DNA of 59,961 nt from an uncultured Clostridia bacterium (GCA_944381205.1 CALWKG010000005.1:1-59961), one strand, 5' to 3'; counted from the first letter of the stretch, positions 9,095 to 18,158 are shown. Notes: generated from the letters alone by a model not told the origin. A program made the numbers and translations.

Positions 9095-9829
9095 TTATTG
9101 AATTCCCAAAGTTTTACTAACAGTTGTGGGGGTTAACCCCTTTGATTTTAAATCCTTTATAATCTTATCCAAGGCTTTTACTGTACATTCCGTTGGGTGC
9201 ATTAAAATTAAATCCCCGCCAGCAGTCTTTTCTGTTGCGCGTTTAAAAATTAAGTTTTTGTCTTTGTCTCGCCAATCTATTGTGTCCAAACTCCACATAA
9301 TAGTTTTATACCCTAAATTTTCCGCAACATTTAAAACCTTTTCGTTGAGACTTCCCGATGGTGGTGCGAAAAGTGTAGTTTTTACCCCTATAATTCCCTT
9401 TATTAGTTCTTCGGTCATATAAATCTCGCTTTTACCCGCATCAGCACTTATTTTTGCGTGGTCTTTATGAAAATATCCGTGATTTCCAATCTCGTGCCCC
9501 TTTTCGTAAATCTTTTTTAGATATTCGTTATTTTTTCCCGCCCAACAACCCCCAATAAAAAAGGTTGTAGTAACGTCGTTATCTTCAAAAATTTGCAACA
9601 TTTCGTCCAGATACTCCGTGCCCCAATAAACATTTATCATAAGTGAAACATTGCTAGAATTTTTATCCCCATAATAGTATGCAGGGGCATTGGTCTGGTA
9701 AACAGTAGCAGATATAGGCAACAGAACAGACACTCCTAAAACAGCAAAAATTAGTAGTGATAAAATTACATTACAAGTAATATTTACAAAATGTCTTTCG
9801 TTATTTAAGTTAAATCCAAAAATTTTCAT
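9095..9829 (-). CDS. Polysaccharide deacetylase-like (YlxY-type) protein, N-terminal membrane anchor
   Basis: NodB-fold protein of about 244 residues with one N-terminal hydrophobic segment (about residues 24-45) and an extracellular domain. GHEIGNHGYFHKDHAK matches the second NodB motif and APPSGSLN the third. The first motif, normally TFDD, reads MINVYWG, so the catalytic aspartate is missing, as in the sporulation-associated YlxY family as I know it. The position between pnp and an M16 protease is that of ylxY in Bacillus. No clear ribosome site decides the start: ATG at 9829 gives a usual N-terminus and GTG at 9850 is possible. Deacetylase activity is doubtful. Confidence 0.75.
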   Translation of the reverse strand: MKIFGFNLNNERHFVNITCNVILSLLIFAVLGVSVLLPISATVYQTNAPAYYYGDKNSSNVSLMINVYWGTEYLDEMLQIFEDNDVTTTFFIGGCWAGKNNEYLKKIYEKGHEIGNHGYFHKDHAKISADAGKSEIYMTEELIKGIIGVKTTLFAPPSGSLNEKVLNVAENLGYKTIMWSLDTIDWRDKDKNLIFKRATEKTAGGDLILMHPTECTVKALDKIIKDLKSKGLTPTTVSKTLGIQ

Positions 9830-9911
9830 ATAAAAGTATATGAAAACCACACTACAAATTATGAAACAACAAAAATAGTTGATAACTACCCACTACTATT
9901 AGAGAACAATG

Positions 9912-9941
9912 ATAATAAACCACTATATTCTGTCGGTTCAA
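9912..9941 (-). promoter_or_regulatory. Possible promoter of the ylxY-like gene
   Basis: Minus strand TTGAAC (9936-9941), 18-base spacer, TATTAT (9912-9917). It lies beyond the pnp terminator, so the ylxY-like gene needs its own promoter, but the boxes are imperfect. Confidence 0.35.
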
Positions 9942-9999
9942 CATTGTAGTTTGACAGACAACAAGGCATAATTTACACAGAAAAATTTAAAAACACGTT

Positions 10000-10053
10000 A
10001 AAACAAAAAAAAGACTAAGTTAATTGCTTTTTTTTAAAGTGTAAACTTAGTCT
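10000..10053 (-). terminator. Intrinsic terminator after pnp
   Basis: Inverted repeat AGACTAAGTT (10012-10021) and AACTTAGTCT (10044-10053), ten base pairs with a 22-base loop. On the minus strand it is followed by a T-run (the A-run at 10000-10011 on plus). It lies 26 bases past the pnp stop. Confidence 0.75.
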
Positions 10054-10078
10054 ATTTTAATAGTAAATTGGTTTTATT

Positions 10079-12163
10079 TTACAATTTTTCAATCAATTTT
10101 AAGTCAATCTTACCTGCATTTTCAACTTTAATAACTTCTACCTTAACACTATCGCCAATATTTACAACATCTTCAACTTTTTCTACTCGTTTATTTGAAA
10201 GTTTTGAAATGTGTATCATACCATCTTTATTAGGGCTTAAACTAACAAAAGCCCCAAATTGCATAATTTTTACAACCTTACCAATAAAAACTTGCCCCTT
10301 TTCTACATCTATAACAATTGAATTGATAATTTTCTTTGCCTTTTCTGCACTGTCACTATCGGTAGAAGCAATCCAAACTTTACCGTCGTCGTCTATATCA
10401 ATTTTTACACCTGTTTCGTCTATAATTTTGTTAATGGTCTTACCGCCTGCACCTATTACGTCCCCTATTTTTGTAGGGTCAATGTTAAAACTAATAATCT
10501 TTGGTGCATATTTGCTAAGATTTTCTCTTGGCTTATCAATTGTATTTAACATAATGTTCAAAATATACATTCTGCCGTCACGAGCCTGATTTAAAGCCGT
10601 AGTCAAAATATTTTTGTCTATCCCCTTAATTTTTATATCCATTTGAATAGCAGTAATTCCCTTTTCTGTCCCTGCTACTTTAAAGTCCATATCTCCAAGA
10701 AAATCTTCCATACCTTGAATATCACTTAACACAGCAACCCTGTTAGACTTGGTATCTTTTATTAAACCCATTGCGATGCCCGCAACAGGAGCCTTAATTT
10801 TTACTCCGGCATCCATAAGGGATAAAGTAGACCCGCAAACACTAGCCATAGACGAAGACCCATTGGAACTTAAAACCTCGCTCACGAGTCTTAGTGTATA
10901 CGGAAATTCTTCTTCGCTAGGGATAACTGCTTCAAGAGCCCTTTCAGCGAGTGCTCCGTGCCCGATTTCTCTCCTGCCAGGACTTTTTAAAGGTCTAGCC
11001 TCCCCTGTTGCATAAGGTGGCATATTGTATTGATGAATATATCTTTTGTTATCCACATCATCTAAACCATCTAACTTTTGTCCTTCCCCAAGAGTCCCTA
11101 AGGTACAACAATTTAAAACTTGCGTCTGTCCACGTGTAAACACAGCACTACCGTGAACTCTTGGCAAAACCCCAACTTCACACCAAATAGGTCTAATTTC
11201 GGTTAATTTTCTGCCGTCTGGACGTTCACCTTTATCTAAAATTTTTGCCCTAACCTTTTCTTTTGTCATATTGTAAAGAACTTCACTTATCATACTTTGC
11301 CCGTCGACAAAAATGTCTTTAAAATGTTCTTGGGTTTCGACTTCTACTTCATCTTGCCTAAGTTGTCTAGTTACTCTATCAAAAGTATCTAGCGCATAAT
11401 CTAACTTTTTATCCGCGAAATCTCTTACAGCACTATTTATTTCTTCTGTTGGCTTAAATATAGGCAAATCAGTTCTTTTTTGCTTACCAATTTTGCTAAC
11501 AATATCTTCTTGAAAAACAACAAGTTTTTTTATTTCTTCGTGAGCAAACATAATAGCATCTAACATTTCTTTTTCGCTAACTTCTTTTGCACCTGCTTCC
11601 ACCATTAAAATTGCTTCTTTTGTACCACTAACAGTCACGTGCATATTGCTTTTTTCACTCTGCTCTACCGTTGGGTTAATAATATATTTGCCATCTACAC
11701 AGCCTACCACCACACTGCCCGTTGGTCCCGCAAATGGAATATCAGATATGCTCAGGGCAACACTTGATGCTAACATCGCAAGTGGTTCTGGGGCTATATC
11801 CGGGTCAACCGAAAGAGCTGTGCAAACCACCGCCACATCGTTATAAAACCCCTTTGGAAACAAAGGTCTAAGCGGTCTATCGATAAGCCTAGATGTTAAA
11901 ATAGCCTTATCACTAGCCTTCCCTTCACGTTTTTTAAACCCTCCTGGGATTTTCCCAACAGAGTACATCTTTTCTTCATAGTCAACACCTAGTGGGAAAA
12001 AATCTATGCCATCACGTGGACTTTCTGCCATAGTAACTGCACACTGAACAACTGTTTCACCACACTGAACCCAGCAAGTACCGTTTGCTTGTTCTGAATA
12101 CTTACCTGTCCTTACAATTAATTTCCTTCCCCCAACTGTCGTTTCAAATACACTTTCTTTCAT
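10079..12163 (-). CDS. pnp: Polyribonucleotide nucleotidyltransferase (PNPase)
   Basis: Phosphorolytic 3'-5' exoribonuclease, central to mRNA decay. 694 residues, full length. It has two RNase PH-like domains, with GRREIGHGALAERAL in the second, then a KH domain (about 570-600, with the GxxG-type loop IGAGGKT) and an S1 domain (about 620-690, beginning GQVFIGKVVKIMQFGAF). ATG at 12163 with AGGAG seven bases upstream. rpsO lies 99 bases upstream. A weak stem (arms 12240-12244 and 12256-12260) with trailing T-runs between the two genes may attenuate read-through or serve as an RNA processing site. Confidence 0.97.
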   Translation of the reverse strand: MKESVFETTVGGRKLIVRTGKYSEQANGTCWVQCGETVVQCAVTMAESPRDGIDFFPLGVDYEEKMYSVGKIPGGFKKREGKASDKAILTSRLIDRPLRPLFPKGFYNDVAVVCTALSVDPDIAPEPLAMLASSVALSISDIPFAGPTGSVVVGCVDGKYIINPTVEQSEKSNMHVTVSGTKEAILMVEAGAKEVSEKEMLDAIMFAHEEIKKLVVFQEDIVSKIGKQKRTDLPIFKPTEEINSAVRDFADKKLDYALDTFDRVTRQLRQDEVEVETQEHFKDIFVDGQSMISEVLYNMTKEKVRAKILDKGERPDGRKLTEIRPIWCEVGVLPRVHGSAVFTRGQTQVLNCCTLGTLGEGQKLDGLDDVDNKRYIHQYNMPPYATGEARPLKSPGRREIGHGALAERALEAVIPSEEEFPYTLRLVSEVLSSNGSSSMASVCGSTLSLMDAGVKIKAPVAGIAMGLIKDTKSNRVAVLSDIQGMEDFLGDMDFKVAGTEKGITAIQMDIKIKGIDKNILTTALNQARDGRMYILNIMLNTIDKPRENLSKYAPKIISFNIDPTKIGDVIGAGGKTINKIIDETGVKIDIDDDGKVWIASTDSDSAEKAKKIINSIVIDVEKGQVFIGKVVKIMQFGAFVSLSPNKDGMIHISKLSNKRVEKVEDVVNIGDSVKVEVIKVENAGKIDLKLIEKL

Positions 12164-12262
12164 TGTTCACTCCTAAAACTCACTAACCTTTAAGTTATTT
12201 CAACTAAAATCAAAAAAAACGAGCAAAAAACAATTATCTGCTTTTTACCCGCCATAAAGCAA

Positions 12263-12523
12263 TTATCTAATGTTAAGGGCTTTTTTAAGTTCCCTAAACT
12301 TTGTGATATCTTCTTTTTCTAGATAATTCAAAAGACCCTTCCTTTGTCCAACTAATTTAAGAAGTCCCCTTCTAGAATGTTTGTCCTGTGGATTTGCCCT
12401 TAGATGCTCTGTTAAATGATTAATCCTTTCTGTCAAAAGGGCAATCTGGACTTCGGTAGACCCTGTGTCTTTTTCATTCCTAGCAAAAGTTTTGATAATC
12501 TCTTGTTTTTTTGCTTTTTCCAT
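12263..12523 (-). CDS. rpsO: Ribosomal protein S15
   Basis: Small-subunit protein that binds 16S rRNA early in assembly. 86 residues, the normal size, with the conserved [16 protein letters not shown] and [19 protein letters not shown]. Start at the ATG at 12523, with AAAGGAG ten bases upstream; the longer open frame is leader sequence. The leader of about 105 bases can form a small hairpin (GGTTT and AAACC arms, about 12585-12600). S15 commonly represses its own mRNA, so a leader control element is plausible but not shown. Confidence 0.97.
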   Translation of the reverse strand: MEKAKKQEIIKTFARNEKDTGSTEVQIALLTERINHLTEHLRANPQDKHSRRGLLKLVGQRKGLLNYLEKEDITKFRELKKALNIR

Positions 12524-12637
12524 AATCACAAATCTCCTTTTAATAAAATCACCATAATACCAAACAAGCGCTAAGTGTTGCCACGGTTTTAAATTAAACC
12601 TAGGAGAATCACGCAAATTTAGTAACAGGCTATGAAC

Positions 12638-12666
12638 ATATTAATTCAATAAATTGTCTTTGTCAA
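12638..12666 (-). promoter_or_regulatory. Promoter of rpsO-pnp
   Basis: Minus strand TTGACA (12661-12666), 17-base spacer, TAATAT (12638-12643): near-consensus. Predicted start near 12631, giving a leader of about 105 bases before rpsO. Confidence 0.8.
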
Positions 12667-12731
12667 CTATTATTTTTTTTATTATAAAATTATACATACA
12701 TTGACACATAACAATTTTTTTATAAATTGGC

Positions 12732-12755
12732 ACAAAATTTTTATTTTTTTATACT
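12732..12755 (+). repeat. Short dispersed repeat, copy 1
   Basis: A 24-base segment (ACAAAA, five T, A, seven T, ATACT) that recurs exactly at 24590-24613, in part at 35864-35891 in the opposite orientation. It begins four bases past the stop of the preceding minus-strand gene. With the preceding bases it also spells TTGGCA-17-TATACT, a plus-strand promoter look-alike that would read antisense into that gene. Confidence 0.5.
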
Positions 12756-12759
12756 AAAA

Positions 12760-13695
12760 TTACCTGTAATAGAAATCTGAAATTATTCCTGTATTGTCTA
12801 AAACCTTTTTTGCATATCTCTTATCCATTTGATAGCCTAATTTCTGCTTATACTCTTTTTCAGCATTTTCTGCGTCTGCTCTAAATAATTCTTTTGAAAA
12901 TCTAATCCTATCATTTTTATCAAAATGTTCATCTAACTGTAAGTTATCTCTAATTCTATCAATAGCCTTTTCTACCCTATAAGAGCGTGGCAAAAACTCT
13001 GAGTCATATTTTACATCTAAAATATTTTGGCTTAGCACCCTGTCGTCAAAAGATGTAACAGAAGGGCTCACAATTACGCAATCTTCTACCCAGCCACAAT
13101 AGTTAGTCCTATATAAAGTTGCATTTGGGTTATATGTGGTATCAAAAGCGGACATTCTAATAAGCCTAGATTTTATTAAATTTTGAATTGCATTTGGCTC
13201 CATAACTTCAATCAAAGGCTTATTCCCTAAAAGTAACCTATGATATGGTTCAATATCTTCTGCTCTGTTTTTTCTATTAAAGAAACTTTTTATTAAATCC
13301 AAACTGGTTTTATTTTTCTTTCTCAATTCATCTATATGCCTATTGTATTCACCTGCTGGGACTAAATTAGAATAAAATTGCCCTTTCACACTATCACAAT
13401 CAAAATTTTCAGTATAAAATTCGTGTTCCTTTAATACCGCAACGTTACCGTTTTCTAAATCAATAGGCAAGATTTTAGGGGTATTTATACCTAAATTTCG
13501 TGCCAAATAATGTTCCATAATTTCCATATCAAGTAATTTTTTTGTTGTATATTCTAGTTTAGCAATACAACTACCATCAGAAAATCTTCTATCCAAAAGA
13601 GGTTCTTTTGTTTCTAAATATCTAGCAAGTACTGAATATTTTAATCCGTTTTCTGTAAAACTCCTTCTTTCATCTTGTACTAACTCGTCAATCAT
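12760..13695 (-). CDS. Unknown protein, paralog family member A (last gene of the five-gene operon)
   Basis: 311 residues; not recognised as a named family. It shares three segments with the next genes: an N-terminal LKYSVLARYLE (19-29), the core SRLIRMSAFDTT (176-187), and a C-terminal GYQMDKRYAKKVLDN (287-301). Residues 41-80 (GSCIAKLEYTTKK, then an amphipathic helix ending LGINTPKILPI) resemble the beta3-lysine/alphaC part of a protein-kinase-like N-lobe, with K46 in the lysine position. The catalytic loop is not recognisable. No signal peptide or membrane segment. The ATG at 13695 has AAAGGAGA upstream; the gap to gene B is 16 bases. Cytoplasmic pseudokinase-like protein is an inference only. 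Confidence 0.8.
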   Translation of the reverse strand: MIDELVQDERRSFTENGLKYSVLARYLETKEPLLDRRFSDGSCIAKLEYTTKKLLDMEIMEHYLARNLGINTPKILPIDLENGNVAVLKEHEFYTENFDCDSVKGQFYSNLVPAGEYNRHIDELRKKNKTSLDLIKSFFNRKNRAEDIEPYHRLLLGNKPLIEVMEPNAIQNLIKSRLIRMSAFDTTYNPNATLYRTNYCGWVEDCVIVSPSVTSFDDRVLSQNILDVKYDSEFLPRSYRVEKAIDRIRDNLQLDEHFDKNDRIRFSKELFRADAENAEKEYKQKLGYQMDKRYAKKVLDNTGIISDFYYR

Positions 13696-13711
13696 TTTTA
13701 TCTCTCCTTTA

Positions 13712-14926
13712 TTATTTTGAAAATTCTTCTGCAATCAATTCTTTATTTTGTTGAACCGCTTCCAAATACCTTCTGTTGATTTTATATTTTGTCTTATCTT
13801 CGTACTCTGTTGCAATCTCCTTTGCGTCGACATTATTTAATTCATTTGCAAAATCAGCACGTTCCCTTTTATCCATAATATTGTTTAACAACTTATTATT
13901 TCTAATATTATAAATGGCTTTTTCTAACTTACAAGCCCCCTTTGAAAATTCTGTACGATACCTAAAATCCTTTAAATCTTTTTTTGCCGTAAAAGCATTA
14001 AACGAACCATTTATGGGCACTATGTCTTCTATTAAACCGCTATCCCCAACATAATATGCCGTACTAGTTAAATAGTCTTTTGTGTCAAACGTAGACATTC
14101 TAACAAGTCTTGTTTTAGTTAAATTTACTCCCGCGTTTATAGTAAAGTCTTCCGCCAAAAATTCTCTACCCTTTACGAAAGGTCCGTGAGGAATTTGCCC
14201 ATCACTTAAATAAATTTGTTCCAAATCATTTGATAAAGTACTACTGTATGTTTCTGGCTCAAAAAGTTTAAAAAACAAGTCTGGACTCTTACAAAAAATA
14301 TCTGCCATCGTAATTCTTGCCTGTTCGTTATTAAATACAAAATCGAAAAAATCTTGTAGTTTTTTATTATGTTTCTCTATATCTTTTTCTATATTCTTTT
14401 GACATAACTTTAAAAATAATAGTGGATTTTCACCAAAACATTCAACAAGAGTCTTATTGTAGTAATTAAAGGTCTTATCTATATGGTCATCTCCTGCCAA
14501 AATTACAGCAGGAAAATATTTTAAAAACTCCACAACATCTGGGTCTGTAATGTTGCCTTTTGACATATCCTTTTCTAGCATTGCCACCACGTGTCCGTTC
14601 ATATCGATAGGTAAAAATTGTGGAGAAATCAAATTTAACTTTGACAAAATTAAACTTTGCAGTATATTCATATCTTCCTGCTTTTTAGGTCCCCTATATC
14701 TAAGGATATATTTACTTCCATCATTTAACACGATTGGGGCTACTTCCTCAGAATAAATACTATATTGTCCGTCATTATAAAGATTACCCTGTTCGTCAGT
14801 GACGATGACAGAAAATAACTCGTTTAAAGTATCCTCTTCTTGAATATAATGTTGTAGTACAGAATACTTTAATCCCCTATCCGTTATACTGTTACGTTTT
14901 TCTTTTAAAATACTATCAATTAACAT
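13712..14926 (-). CDS. Unknown protein, paralog family member B
   Basis: 404 residues, the longest of the five. It has LKYSVLQHYIQ (19-29), the core TRLVRMSTFDTKD (272-284) and the C-terminal KYKINRRYLEAVQQN. The extra length is an insertion between the N-lobe-like part (GSKYILRYRGPKK, about 70-82) and the core motif. The lysine seen in paralogs A, C and D is arginine here (YILRYRG). The ATG at 14926 touches the stop of gene C, with GAGGA inside the end of gene C, so translation is probably coupled. No hydrophobic segment. No function can be assigned. Confidence 0.8.
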   Translation of the reverse strand: MLIDSILKEKRNSITDRGLKYSVLQHYIQEEDTLNELFSVIVTDEQGNLYNDGQYSIYSEEVAPIVLNDGSKYILRYRGPKKQEDMNILQSLILSKLNLISPQFLPIDMNGHVVAMLEKDMSKGNITDPDVVEFLKYFPAVILAGDDHIDKTFNYYNKTLVECFGENPLLFLKLCQKNIEKDIEKHNKKLQDFFDFVFNNEQARITMADIFCKSPDLFFKLFEPETYSSTLSNDLEQIYLSDGQIPHGPFVKGREFLAEDFTINAGVNLTKTRLVRMSTFDTKDYLTSTAYYVGDSGLIEDIVPINGSFNAFTAKKDLKDFRYRTEFSKGACKLEKAIYNIRNNKLLNNIMDKRERADFANELNNVDAKEIATEYEDKTKYKINRRYLEAVQQNKELIAEEFSK

Positions 14927-15811
14927 CTACTTGACTAATTCCTCACAAATATTGTCTTTGTTTCTTGAAACACTGTCTGCTAACTGAGCATCAACTTTTA
15001 GCCCTGTCTTGTCAGCAAAATTTTCTACTTCTTCTTTTGTGTTAAAGGTTGAAAGACTTTCCACAATTTCATCTTTTTGCTCTTTATCTAAAACCGATTG
15101 CAAAATACTATTTTTGTTTGCGGTTTTTATTAAATCTGCTGAGTATAAAGGGGTTAAATTAAACTCATTTTTGTACATCAACCTTTCGCCTGATAATCCT
15201 TGATTAATGTCCGATAAATTAGCATCATTTTTTGTCGCAAGGACTTCATCTACTGTTGACCACATATGGTCTAATTTGTAAATATTAGATAAGTTGCTAG
15301 TTGTATCAAAAGTCGCCATTCTAACAAGTCTAATCTTAAACAAATCAATTAATGCTTTATCACTAAAATTTATGTGCGTATCTAATGCTTCTTTGCTAAA
15401 AATCTTATCTACTAACCTATCTCCGTCCGCAAAGTTTCTTAAAATATCAATTGCCCGCTGATTATTTTCCATATTAGCACTTTCTAAGACTTTACGATAG
15501 TCAAAATCTTCGTTTAACCTATTATGAAAATTATATGCACTATAAATGTCTTTTTCGGACTTTATATTATCAATCTGCAAAATTCCAGATACAATGCTTA
15601 CTTCATTATTTTCGGTAGCAATAGGTAAAATATCAGGAGCATTAATCCCCAACTTATGACATAGTAAATTAAACATTATATTAGAATCACACTCTAATTT
15701 TGACACCTGTTGTATATTCGCTTTTACTGCATCAGACAGGCGTCCCTGGGCCTTTACTCCCTTATATTCCTCTACATAATGACTTAAAACTAACAAATTA
15801 AGATTTTCCAT
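14927..15811 (-). CDS. Unknown protein, paralog family member C
   Basis: 294 residues, the most compact member. It has LNLLVLSHYVE (4-14), IQQVSKLECDS with a lysine at 38 and then HKLGINAPDILPI, the core IRLVRMATFDTTSN (160-173), and the C-terminal GLKVDAQLADSVSRN. Start at the ATG at 15811 with GGAGGA six bases upstream; the TTG at 15823 lies in that site and is not used. The 239-base gap to gene D could hold a second promoter, but I see no convincing pair of boxes. Function unknown. Confidence 0.8.
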   Translation of the reverse strand: MENLNLLVLSHYVEEYKGVKAQGRLSDAVKANIQQVSKLECDSNIMFNLLCHKLGINAPDILPIATENNEVSIVSGILQIDNIKSEKDIYSAYNFHNRLNEDFDYRKVLESANMENNQRAIDILRNFADGDRLVDKIFSKEALDTHINFSDKALIDLFKIRLVRMATFDTTSNLSNIYKLDHMWSTVDEVLATKNDANLSDINQGLSGERLMYKNEFNLTPLYSADLIKTANKNSILQSVLDKEQKDEIVESLSTFNTKEEVENFADKTGLKVDAQLADSVSRNKDNICEELVK

Positions 15812-16050
15812 TTTTTCCTCCAAAATTTTTTAAATTTATAAACTGTATTTGACAATTTTCTTTTAATTCATATTGCAAAATCACATTTTACACACAACAC
15901 AATATTTAGCACTTGTTTGTCTTTACTGAAACACAACAATCTAACCTTATATTTTAACCTGAAAGGCTTTTATATTTTATTTTAACACCATAGAACTAAT
16001 GTTTTTAATTATAATTTTCTACAAATATGCAAAAACATATGATATAAAAA

Positions 16051-17082
16051 TTACCTTTTTAACTCTTCTACGATTTCACTAATCTTGCCTTCCACCGCGG
16101 TTGTATATTTTTTGCTAATTTCATAGCCAGCATTTTGCTCGCTGTATTCTTTTGCAAAAGAACTCAATGAAATTTCACTTAAACTATCAGCCATTTCTCG
16201 TATTCCGTCTTTACCAAAAGCATCAGACACAACATCGCTTTGCTTAATTTTTTGAGCAATTTCGCTAATAGGTAGCGCCTTTTTAGAAAACTCACTTTGA
16301 TACATATCAGATAAATTACTTGTGTCTTTGTCGCAATTTTGAGTGTATATAGTAAGCCTATTAATGTTATTTAGCATCGGAAACACGTCTGTAACAATGC
16401 GTTTTCTGTTTGTATAATAAAGATTATTTCCAGAAACAAGTGACCTATCAAAGGTGGCAATTCTGGCAAGTCGAGATTTTACAATATCTCTTATCGCTTT
16501 TTGTTCAAAAAACCTTGAAAAAGCATATACCTTATCTTGATTTAAAAAGTCATCTGCCACATTACCTTCTACAATTTGCTCTATGTCCTTATCCACTATG
16601 TTTGTATGTAGATTATACAAACTTTCATCGTTATCAAAACTTTGTGACGATATATACTTCTTCATAGCAACTTCAATCTTTTTGGAAATATAATTGTAAA
16701 TGTCTTTTTCGGATTCTGATAGCCTATCACTTTCGGTTAACTTTTCGCAGATTTCCACAAAGGCACCATAATTCATATATGTTCCATATTCTTCACCAGA
16801 AATAAGTCTATTTCTATTTAATCCTTTTGGCAATTCAAATTCGCTTTGCATTACCATTTTTTCGTCTTGCAAACTATATACTGGCTTAATATTTGGAGCC
16901 TTTAACCCCAATTTTGTTGCTATATATGCCTGAACAATGTTTGCATCGTTTTCTTCCTTTAAAACTACCTTTGGGGTATCTATATGCTCTTTTTTGCAAA
17001 CTTCAATGTTGTTCAAATCAATACCCTCTATCCCTTGAATGTAATGTCTAAATATTGTAAGTTTTCTTTCATTATTTTTCAT
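16051..17082 (-). CDS. Unknown protein, paralog family member D
   Basis: 343 residues. It has RKLTIFRHYIQ (6-16), PKVVLKEENDAN with a lysine at 42 and TKLGLKAPNIKPV, the core SRLARIATFDRSL (203-215), and the C-terminal GYEISKKYTTAVEGK. Like A-C it keeps the phrase F-D after the core but no HRD- or DRH-type catalytic loop. ATG at 17082 with AAGGAAG upstream; 16 bases separate it from gene E, so D is translated from the same message. No membrane segment. Function unknown. Confidence 0.8.
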   Translation of the reverse strand: MKNNERKLTIFRHYIQGIEGIDLNNIEVCKKEHIDTPKVVLKEENDANIVQAYIATKLGLKAPNIKPVYSLQDEKMVMQSEFELPKGLNRNRLISGEEYGTYMNYGAFVEICEKLTESDRLSESEKDIYNYISKKIEVAMKKYISSQSFDNDESLYNLHTNIVDKDIEQIVEGNVADDFLNQDKVYAFSRFFEQKAIRDIVKSRLARIATFDRSLVSGNNLYYTNRKRIVTDVFPMLNNINRLTIYTQNCDKDTSNLSDMYQSEFSKKALPISEIAQKIKQSDVVSDAFGKDGIREMADSLSEISLSSFAKEYSEQNAGYEISKKYTTAVEGKISEIVEELKR

Positions 17083-17098
17083 TGTAACTAACTTCCTT

Positions 17099-18094
17099 TT
17101 ATTTTGCTTGTTCAATATTTGTATCAACCCTTTTTGTATTTTTTCTAGACGAAATTGTGCTGAAAGCAGTTTCCATATCCGATTTTTTACTGTTGTCTTT
17201 GTACATTTCCGTTTGAATTTCGTCCAAAAATTTTTCCTTATTATCCTGCATATATTTAATATATTTTGGGTCTATTTCGTAATTCATATCATCTTTTATC
17301 TCTCGCGCAACTTTAACGTAATCTAATTCCGTTAATTGTAAAATAAACTTGTGTAATTCAATGTCGTTTAAGAATTCCCTTGCATCGTCGCTATTTGCAA
17401 AACTTTGCAAAAGACTAGTCTGCTCTTGAAATTTAGTTGTAAATTCACTTCTAAATGCAGGATTTCCCCACTTTTTTTGTTTTTGTCTTAGGTAGTTCAA
17501 ACCACTCATACCCCCAGTAAGCGGTGTTATATCTGTCACCTGCCCTGCCTTTGACACAGAATACATAATTTGATTTACATCTCTATTTGGAACACCAAGA
17601 ACAGCATCTAGTAAACTTAATTTTAATCTTTGTTTTATGCTTTCACCTGTAAAATAAGTCTTTTGCAACGCGGCCAAATTGTCTGGATTACTAAAAATAT
17701 GATTGACTTCATCTTCGTTTATTTTTAGAATTTTGGATACTTTTTTGTCAAATGTAGATGCCCTTTCCATTCTCCCACGGTCAATGTCATCACACATAAC
17801 AGTTAGTTTACCGCCCTTTATTACTGGAAAATACAAAGGGACTTCATTAAATCCCAATTTATTATATACGTAAGAGGTCAAAATTTCGCCATCTACAATT
17901 TCCCTTTCTGTAACACCTTCTGGCGCCAAATAAAAATTTCCGTTTGGGGTATAAACTTTGGTTGAAGACCAAATCCCAGTATCCACTACACTTTCTTCAC
18001 ATTTTTGACCATTTTTTACTAAATTTTTATATAAAATCGCTCCGTTTTCCTCAAAATCATCTTTAAACAAATTTGCTAAAATTTCTCTTTTCAT
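17099..18094 (-). CDS. Unknown HipA/PI-kinase-like protein, paralog family member E (first gene of the operon)
   Basis: 331 residues. The core region reads LLDAVLGVPNRDVNQIMYS (161-179), then GQVTDITPLTGG. This resembles the catalytic loop and following strand of HipA-like and PI3/PI4-kinase-like enzymes (D-x-x-x-G-N-x-D-R-H-x-x-N, then a downstream acidic strand). Asparagine replaces the expected first aspartate of DRH, and NRD replaces DRH. The N-lobe-like part (GNFYLAPEG, 52-60) lacks the lysine. E aligns with A-D through FRSEF (214-218; compare YRTEF, YKNEF, YQSEF) and the C-terminal NYEIDPKYIKYMQDN. ATG at 18094 with AAAAGGGA upstream. Probably an inactive or highly altered kinase fold; this is inference. 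Confidence 0.8.
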   Translation of the reverse strand: MKREILANLFKDDFEENGAILYKNLVKNGQKCEESVVDTGIWSSTKVYTPNGNFYLAPEGVTEREIVDGEILTSYVYNKLGFNEVPLYFPVIKGGKLTVMCDDIDRGRMERASTFDKKVSKILKINEDEVNHIFSNPDNLAALQKTYFTGESIKQRLKLSLLDAVLGVPNRDVNQIMYSVSKAGQVTDITPLTGGMSGLNYLRQKQKKWGNPAFRSEFTTKFQEQTSLLQSFANSDDAREFLNDIELHKFILQLTELDYVKVAREIKDDMNYEIDPKYIKYMQDNKEKFLDEIQTEMYKDNSKKSDMETAFSTISSRKNTKRVDTNIEQAK

Positions 18095-18129
18095 AGTACA
18101 ATTTCCCTTTTACTTTAATTTCTGATACC

Positions 18130-18158
18130 ATTTTACCACCTTTTATCTGCATTTTCAA
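18130..18158 (-). promoter_or_regulatory. Probable promoter of the five-paralog operon
   Basis: Minus strand TTGAAA (18153-18158), 17-base spacer, TAAAAT (18130-18135), about 36 bases upstream of gene E. It is divergent from the plus-strand promoter at 18221-18248, with about 60 bases between the two -35 boxes. Confidence 0.6.

Noticed and set aside
10068..10589. 173-codon plus-strand open frame
   Set aside because: Lies antisense inside pnp, has low-complexity S/T/I-rich translation, and is explained by the codon pattern of the real gene.
15812..16050. Internal promoter between paralogs D and C
   Set aside because: Several AT-rich boxes exist but no TTGACA-like and TATAAT-like pair has correct spacing on the minus strand.
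12760..18094. Paralog operon as a transposon or prophage remnant
   Set aside because: No transposase, integrase, terminal repeats or phage structural genes; base composition resembles the neighbours.
17099..18094. HipAB-type toxin-antitoxin locus
   Set aside because: No small HipB-like helix-turn-helix gene lies next to it, and the kinase residues are altered; the resemblance is kept only as a fold-level idea.
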